Below, piece by piece: positions 60,045 through 64,000 of a stretch of DNA of 64,000 bases. Source of the stretch: JAKACA01 sp052143575 (GTDB lineage: Bacteria > Actinomycetota > Acidimicrobiia > Acidimicrobiales > Bog-793); contig JBKQSP010000069.1 in assembly GCA_052143575.1 (NCBI GenBank), positions 1 to 64,000 of the forward strand, in the 5' to 3' direction. The notes under the pieces were generated by a model, which made no database searches, had not been told where the DNA came from, and was given only the letters and a program-made list of their open reading frames with translations. Made by a program: the position numbers and the translations under genes. Every line of letters starts with the position of its first letter. The first letter of the stretch is position 1.

Positions 60045-60610
60045 TCAGTCCACCCGGCGGTAGGTGAGGCGCACCCAACCTTTCGGGTAGCTCTTGGCGC
60101 TCACGAAGCCGAGCTGGCGGCGATGACCGCCGGCGAACAGCAGTTTGCCGGCACCGAGCAGCACGGGGAGCACGTGGATCTGGTACTCGTCGATCAAACC
60201 GAGATCCGAGAAGCTCTGCGTGAGGCCGGCGCTGGCTAGCAGCACCATGTCGCCACCCTCGCCCGCCTTCAGCTCCTTCACGGCCTCGGCGGCCAGCGGG
60301 CCGGCCACGAGCCTGGCGTTGCCGAACTCGCCCCATGGGAGGGGTCCCGCCTCGCCCGAACGCGAGAAGACGACCTTCGGGGGACGGTTCATGAGGTCGG
60401 CCCATTCGCCCGTGGCCGGCGGCCAGTACTGCGAGAAGCCGTCGTAGCTGACACGCCCGAGGAGGATGGTGTCGATCGAGCCGAGCAGCGCGGCGTCGTC
60501 CGCCATGGCGACCTCGTCCATGTCGCCCACCATCCAGTCGAGAGCCCCCCGCCCGGCCCTTCGACGTAGCCGTCGAGTGAGGTCCGCACCGATGAGATGA
60601 CTCTGCGCAT
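60045..60610 (-). pseudogene. DHFR/RibD-C-like reductase, frameshifted in a G-run
   Basis: ATG 60610 has GAGGGA seven bases upstream and begins RRVISSVRTSLDGYVEGPGG, the normal start of YwjB/RibD-C-like dihydrofolate-reductase-family proteins. That frame then runs off, while the rest of the family (LDWMVGDMDEVAMADDAALL, ILLGRVSYDGFSQYWP, KVVFSR, DEYQIHVLPVLLGAGKLLF) lies in another frame that is open from 60533 to 60045. One missing base in the six-base C-run at 60545-60550 (G-run on the coding strand) explains the break. Sequencing error, a recent mutation or slippage are the alternatives. If corrected, the product would be a soluble NADPH-binding reductase of about 188 residues, role unknown. 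Confidence 0.7.
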
Positions 60611-60743
60611 GTGGCGTTCCCTCGCTCCGCGAGCTCGCTTGGACGAGCTACGCGCTGATTTGTCCCCCAAGAGACGCTGCCGATCGCCACGAGTTATCGC
60701 CCCCGCCGTGTCCGAGGCTGTAGCAGCCGCAGCGGACTCCCGC

Positions 60744-61379
60744 CTACGAGCACTCCATCAGGGCGAGCATCCACGCCGCCACGTGGGAGGCCACCTTGGC
60801 GTCGCGCCGCTTCAAGGCGTGGTCACCGTCGACCCAGACGTGAGTGACCGGGCCAACAATGGCCCGTGTGGCGCCCTGCAACTCGCTGCGCGAGGCAAAG
60901 GGATCTCGACTCCCCGACACGAACAGGCACGGCACGGTGAGCCGAGGAAAGTGGTTCGTCCGCAGCTTGTCCGGCCTACCGGGAGGATGGAGCGGGTAGC
61001 TCACGAGGACGAGACCTGCGGCCGCCAAGCCCTCCGCCACGGCCATCGAACAGATGCGACCTCCCATCGAGCGCCCGCCGAGCACGAGGGAGGCGGTGGA
61101 GGCTTCGACCGCGGCGACTTTGCCGGCGCGGGCGGCCGGTGTGCGGGCGGCCGGTGAGCGGGCGGCCAGTGACCGGGCGGCGGCGGCCACAGTCTCGATG
61201 AGCACGGCCGGCGGGTCGGGACGGCGGCGCCCGGCGAGGTGGTACGGGAAGTCGATTCGGTCGACGACGAGACCGAGCGCTGACACCGCTTCGTCGATGG
61301 CGACGAGAGCGGGCTGCTCCCTGCCGGCGCTGGCGCCAGGCGCCAGCAGCAAGCCGGACAGGCGCGGCGTTACGACCAC
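60744..61379 (-). CDS. Small alpha/beta hydrolase (TEX30/KANL3-like) with pentapeptide expansion
   Basis: 211 residues from GTG 61379; TAGTGT six bases upstream suggests a leaderless start. The alpha/beta-hydrolase nucleophile elbow is GGRSMGG (Ser104), the acid is in SGSRDPF (Asp159) and the base is in DGDHALK (His187), matching the dienelactone-hydrolase-like TEX30/KANL3 group. YPLHPPGRPDKLRTNHF is characteristic of that group. Between the first strands and the elbow, residues about 65-86 are four imperfect pentapeptides AARSL/AARSP/AARTP/AARAG encoded by a 15-bp tandem repeat. The substrate, probably an ester, is not known. Confidence 0.82.
   Translation of the reverse strand: MVVTPRLSGLLLAPGASAGREQPALVAIDEAVSALGLVVDRIDFPYHLAGRRRPDPPAVLIETVAAAARSLAARSPAARTPAARAGKVAAVEASTASLVLGGRSMGGRICSMAVAEGLAAAGLVLVSYPLHPPGRPDKLRTNHFPRLTVPCLFVSGSRDPFASRSELQGATRAIVGPVTHVWVDGDHALKRRDAKVASHVAAWMLALMECS
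61126..61185 (-). repeat. 15-bp tandem repeat inside the hydrolase gene
   Basis: Four copies (61126-61140, 61141-61155, 61156-61170, 61171-61185) of GNNCGGGCGGCCGGT with increasing divergence. The period is a multiple of three, encoding AAR-x-x units on the minus strand; copy number could vary without breaking the frame. Confidence 0.85.
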
Positions 61380-61385
61380 CCCTGC

Positions 61386-61391
61386 ACACTA
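61386..61391 (-). promoter_or_regulatory. -10 hexamer TAGTGT placed for a leaderless GTG start
   Basis: On the minus strand TAGTGT ends six bases before GTG 61379. No Shine-Dalgarno is evident at normal spacing. Confidence 0.4.
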
Positions 61392-61536
61392 CAAGGACGC
61401 CAACCGACCCGACCCTCTGCGAAGTTGGGGCCACGGTGCGAGACTGTGCCCAGTGGATGATTGGCGACCGAGGCGGAAGTGACCGCCGGGGCTCGACGGC
61501 GGAGAGCATCCGCCTCAGTGCGAGGATCAGCTGCCG

Positions 61537-62520
61537 ATGCGTGAGGGATACGGGCTCTCCCGTGGAGCCGACGATCCCAAGATGGCGGCAGTGCGGATCC
61601 CGCCGATGCCAGTCGCCTGGACGTCCGAGGTGGTTCGTGAGCTCTTCCCCATCAGGATCGGGATCGGCCGCGATGTGGATCTCATCCGACGCCCATCGGG
61701 TGTGGCGCTCTACCTGCGGGGTCCCCAGTCGAAGATGTTCCCGGCGACGGTGCAGGGCTGGATCGATCTCTGGAGGACGATGGCGGGGACAACCAAGCCC
61801 GACAAGGTGCAGTACTGCCGCGTCCAGGTCTACAGCGCCAAGCGGGCGATGACCTCGACGCCGTTCCGAGACGCCGAGGCGGCTCTGGTCGCGGAAGCGC
61901 TTGGGCGTCTCGTCCTGCCCGGCTTGATCTTTCTCGGCGGTCACGACTACGGCGAGGCCATGCAGCCCGGCGACGTCGTCGACATGCGCGCGTCTCCGCA
62001 CGACCTCGTGCTGACGAGCATCGACACGGCCGCCGCCCTGTGGTCGGTGGCCGCTCGTCGCGTCGTCGAGGTCGAAGCGAGCGGTCCCGGCGCCACGACG
62101 GCGGGAGCCTTCGTCGCCACCACCGGCCATGGGCTTGCCGGCGATCTCCTCGACCGATATTCCGCCCAGTGGATGACCGACCGCTTCGGTAAGAAGACGG
62201 TCGCGACGCTCATCCGATTGGAGACCGACGCAAGCGAGCTGTTCCTGCGGAGCGTCACCGAGACGCCCGAGTCCGCTCAGGTGGCGCTGTCGGCCGTGCG
62301 CGCCCTCGCCCGCGGCCGGCCGCCGCGTGGTGACAGCGAGACTGCCGGTCCGGGCGGTACCGAGTCGTCTCCGACCGGGGCGCCCGTCGCCTCCCTCGCC
62401 GGCGCCGGGGCGACACCGGACGACCTCGTGTCCGCCTTGGAACGCCTGGCCCGGCTGCGGAGCGCCGGGGCCCTCACGGAGACCGAATACGAGCTCGCCA
62501 AGGCCAAACTGCTGGCGTGA
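61537..62520 (+). CDS. Hypothetical protein with C-terminal SHOCT domain
   Basis: 327 residues; ATG 61537 has only a distant GAGGA, and an in-frame ATG 15 codons on is an alternative. The body (about 20-255) has no recognised family; segments WTSEVVRELFPIRIGIGRDV, FRDAEAALVAEALGRLVLPG and DDLVSALERLARLRSAG stand out. The last 30 residues (LERLARLRSAGALTETEYEL) form the SHOCT helical hairpin found at the ends of many unrelated membrane and oligomerising proteins. A Gly/Pro/Ser-rich linker precedes it. Soluble, function unknown. It is divergent from the hydrolase gene. Confidence 0.7.
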   Translation: MREGYGLSRGADDPKMAAVRIPPMPVAWTSEVVRELFPIRIGIGRDVDLIRRPSGVALYLRGPQSKMFPATVQGWIDLWRTMAGTTKPDKVQYCRVQVYSAKRAMTSTPFRDAEAALVAEALGRLVLPGLIFLGGHDYGEAMQPGDVVDMRASPHDLVLTSIDTAAALWSVAARRVVEVEASGPGATTAGAFVATTGHGLAGDLLDRYSAQWMTDRFGKKTVATLIRLETDASELFLRSVTETPESAQVALSAVRALARGRPPRGDSETAGPGGTESSPTGAPVASLAGAGATPDDLVSALERLARLRSAGALTETEYELAKAKLLA

Positions 62521-62638
62521 CGGCGGCAACGACGATCGAGCGGCGACACGAGGGGCTCTGGTCGGCGGCGCCCTCGTAAGGCATGCTTAACGGGTTGCCT
62601 GGGGGTCAGGCATGTCCAGTGCTCGGGAAAGGGTGCGC

Positions 62639-63055
62639 ATGTTCGAAAAGCTGGTGGTAGCTCTCGACGCCTCGAAACACGCCGGGCCGGTGCTGAGCGC
62701 CGCCGCCGAGCTCGCCTCCAAGTTCGAGTCGGAAGTGCGCGTCCTGCACGTCGTCGAAATGAGTATCCCCGCACGGACCGGTCAAGGCTCGCACGAAGAA
62801 GACTCGGAGGCGCAGAAGCTCCTCGACGATGCTGTCGCCACGCTGCAGTCTCACGGCGTGGCAGCGACAAGCTCCCTCAGCTCGGCGCCGCACGGGAAGG
62901 TCGCCGGCATGATCAGCGACGAAGCCCGCCAGTGGGGCGCCACGGCCATCATCACCGGCACGCGCGGCCTCAGCGACCTGGAGGGGATCCTGGTGGGCAG
63001 CACGACGCACAAGCTGTTGCACCTGACGCAGCTGCCGGTTCTCGTCGTTCACTGA
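62639..63055 (+). CDS. Universal stress protein UspA family
   Basis: 138 residues from ATG 62639, with GGGAAAGGG six bases upstream (an earlier in-frame ATG at 62612 has a poorer site). Typical single Usp domain: MFEKLVVALDASKHAGPVL at the start, VRVLHVVEM, and the ATP-binding-type C-terminus ITGTRGLSDLEGILVGSTTHKLLHLTQLPVLVV, close to the G-x2-G-x9-G-(S/T) ATP motif (GTRGLSDLEGILVGSTT). This suggests the ATP-binding class. Typically induced under stationary phase or hypoxia in actinobacteria. Confidence 0.9.
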   Translation: MFEKLVVALDASKHAGPVLSAAAELASKFESEVRVLHVVEMSIPARTGQGSHEEDSEAQKLLDDAVATLQSHGVAATSSLSSAPHGKVAGMISDEARQWGATAIITGTRGLSDLEGILVGSTTHKLLHLTQLPVLVVH

Positions 63056-63093
63056 CGAGACGGCACAACGGCCGCCGGGGCTGAGCCGCTTGC

Positions 63094-64000
63094 TCAGGCC
63101 ATGGAGGCGATGATCTCCTCGACGAGCTCGAGGCTCGTGTCGGGATGGAGGAAGGCGAGGCGGGCGACCGGCTCACCCTCCCACGTCGTGGGCGTCACGA
63201 AGGCGATCTGTTCGTGCAGCAGGCGAGTCGACCACGCTCGGTAGTCGTCGGGGCCCCAACCCGGTCGTCGGAACAGCACGACGGAGAGCTCCGGTTCCCG
63301 CATCAGCTCGAGATGGCCGGATTGCTCGATGAGCCGGGCACTCTGCCGTGTCGTCTCCAGCACCGTCTCGATCGCCTCGCGGTAGGCAGCGATTCCGTGC
63401 ACGGCGACGGAGAACCAGAACGGCAGGCCGCGGGCGCGCCGCGTGAGGTGGAAGGCATAGTCGCCTGGGTTCCAGGCCCCTTCCTGGTCGGTGTGCATGA
63501 CGTCGAGGTAGGAGGCGTGCTGCGTGAGCACGGCCTCCGCCTGCGCCGGATGGCGATAGATGAGGGCAGCGGAGTCGTAGGGGGCGAAGAGCCACTTGTG
63601 AGGGTCGACGACGAACGAGTCCGCCAGCTCGACGCCCGCGAAAAGATGGCGGGCGGAATCGGCAAGGAGGGCGGCGGCACCATAGGCACCGTCCACGTGG
63701 AACCAGAGCCCGTGCTCGCCAGCCACCCGCCCGACGCCGGCGAGGTCGTCCACGATCCCCCCGTTCGTGGTGCCCGCCGTGGCGACGACGGCGATGACGT
63801 CCTCAGGAGACCGCTCAGCGGCAAGTGCCGCCTGGAGGCCGGCGCCCGTCAGCCGGTGATCCACCGTCGGGACGATGAGAGGTTCGAGGCCCGTCACTCG
63901 CAGAGCGAGGCCGACGGAGGCGTGCGCCTCGCTGCTGAGGGCGACGCGTCGGCGTGACGCCGGCGCCGCCCCACCACGCGCCAGGGCGACCTCGCGGGCC
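63094..64000 (-). CDS. PLP-dependent group II amino-acid decarboxylase, C-terminal part
   Basis: The frame is open through the end of the window (the codon before the GTG at 63897 continues as SSEAHASVGLAL), so the 5' part is missing. PLP fold type I decarboxylase features are visible: the stacking-His region SSEAHAS, VVATAGTTNGGIVDDLAGV, the PLP-ring Asp in HVDGAYGAAAL, and the Schiff-base Lys in DPHKWLFAPYD. The C-terminus LAFLHPDTSLELVEEIIASM matches aromatic-L-amino-acid/tyrosine decarboxylases. It decarboxylates an aromatic or acidic amino acid; the substrate cannot be told from this part. Stop at 63094, convergent with the UspA gene, 38 bases apart. Confidence 0.87.
   Translation of the reverse strand, partial: AREVALARGGAAPASRRRVALSSEAHASVGLALRVTGLEPLIVPTVDHRLTGAGLQAALAAERSPEDVIAVVATAGTTNGGIVDDLAGVGRVAGEHGLWFHVDGAYGAAALLADSARHLFAGVELADSFVVDPHKWLFAPYDSAALIYRHPAQAEAVLTQHASYLDVMHTDQEGAWNPGDYAFHLTRRARGLPFWFSVAVHGIAAYREAIETVLETTRQSARLIEQSGHLELMREPELSVVLFRRPGWGPDDYRAWSTRLLHEQIAFVTPTTWEGEPVARLAFLHPDTSLELVEEIIASMA

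Overview
The window is GC-rich bacterial DNA (roughly two-thirds G+C by eye) with many GTG and a few TTG starts, dense four-base ATGA/GTGA gene overlaps, a mycothiol-type arsenate reductase with an N-terminal helical domain, and several genes whose only promoter-like signal is a TANNNT hexamer 6-7 bases before the start codon. These point to a free-living actinomycete-like organism. A deep actinobacterial lineage such as the Acidimicrobiia would fit, but that is inference; no rRNA or other marker gene is present. I see no tRNA, rRNA, CRISPR array, insertion sequence or phage gene, and no gene-free stretch longer than about 255 bases.

Region 1 (1-7800, +): a phosphate-uptake operon pstC(partial)-pstA-pstB. 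It is followed by two PstS-like binding proteins that carry Thr/Ser-rich stalks and a C-terminal membrane anchor, then a sortase-fold membrane protein that has lost the catalytic His, Cys and Arg, and a cupredoxin-like lipoprotein. A 24-bp tandem duplication copies the ribosome site and start of the second binding protein.

Region 2 (7860-17248): a small membrane protein with a Tyr/Pro/Gln tail, a PAS-GGDEF diguanylate cyclase overlapping a one-helix protein, and an arsenic cluster. The leftward arm holds arsI, an aquaporin, an FAD oxidoreductase and arsC; the rightward arm holds arsR and arsM. The two arms face each other across overlapping promoters and an inverted repeat. No arsenite efflux pump is present. 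A YccF protein, a PadR regulator with a likely auto-operator, and a PadR-linked membrane protein interrupted by an in-frame TGA follow.

Region 3 (17348-33292): an SDR oxidoreductase, a polytopic membrane protein, a leftward sugar-nucleotide operon (nucleotide-sugar dehydrogenase, GT2, epimerase), a threonine-aldolase-like enzyme, a large secreted protein of unknown function, a Mug-type DNA glycosylase, an Ntn-hydrolase coupled to a flavin monoamine oxidase, and a 1060-residue methyltransferase/coiled-coil/GT2/GT4 fusion.

Region 4 (33547-53627): a surface-glycan locus. A rightward operon encodes a coiled-coil methyltransferase, a double GT4 protein, GT2, two membrane proteins, a flippase and a GT4. 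It converges on a leftward operon of a polytopic membrane protein, two GT4 enzymes, a secreted TIM-barrel-like protein and a 14-repeat propeller protein. A seven-repeat secreted protein broken by one frameshift closes the region.

Region 5 (53737-64000): a zinc-ribbon protein, a second 14-repeat secreted propeller protein, a heterodimeric ABC exporter with one degenerate ATP site, a frameshifted DHFR-like gene, an alpha/beta hydrolase with a pentapeptide expansion, a SHOCT-tailed protein, a UspA protein, and the C-terminal part of a PLP-dependent decarboxylase that runs off the window.
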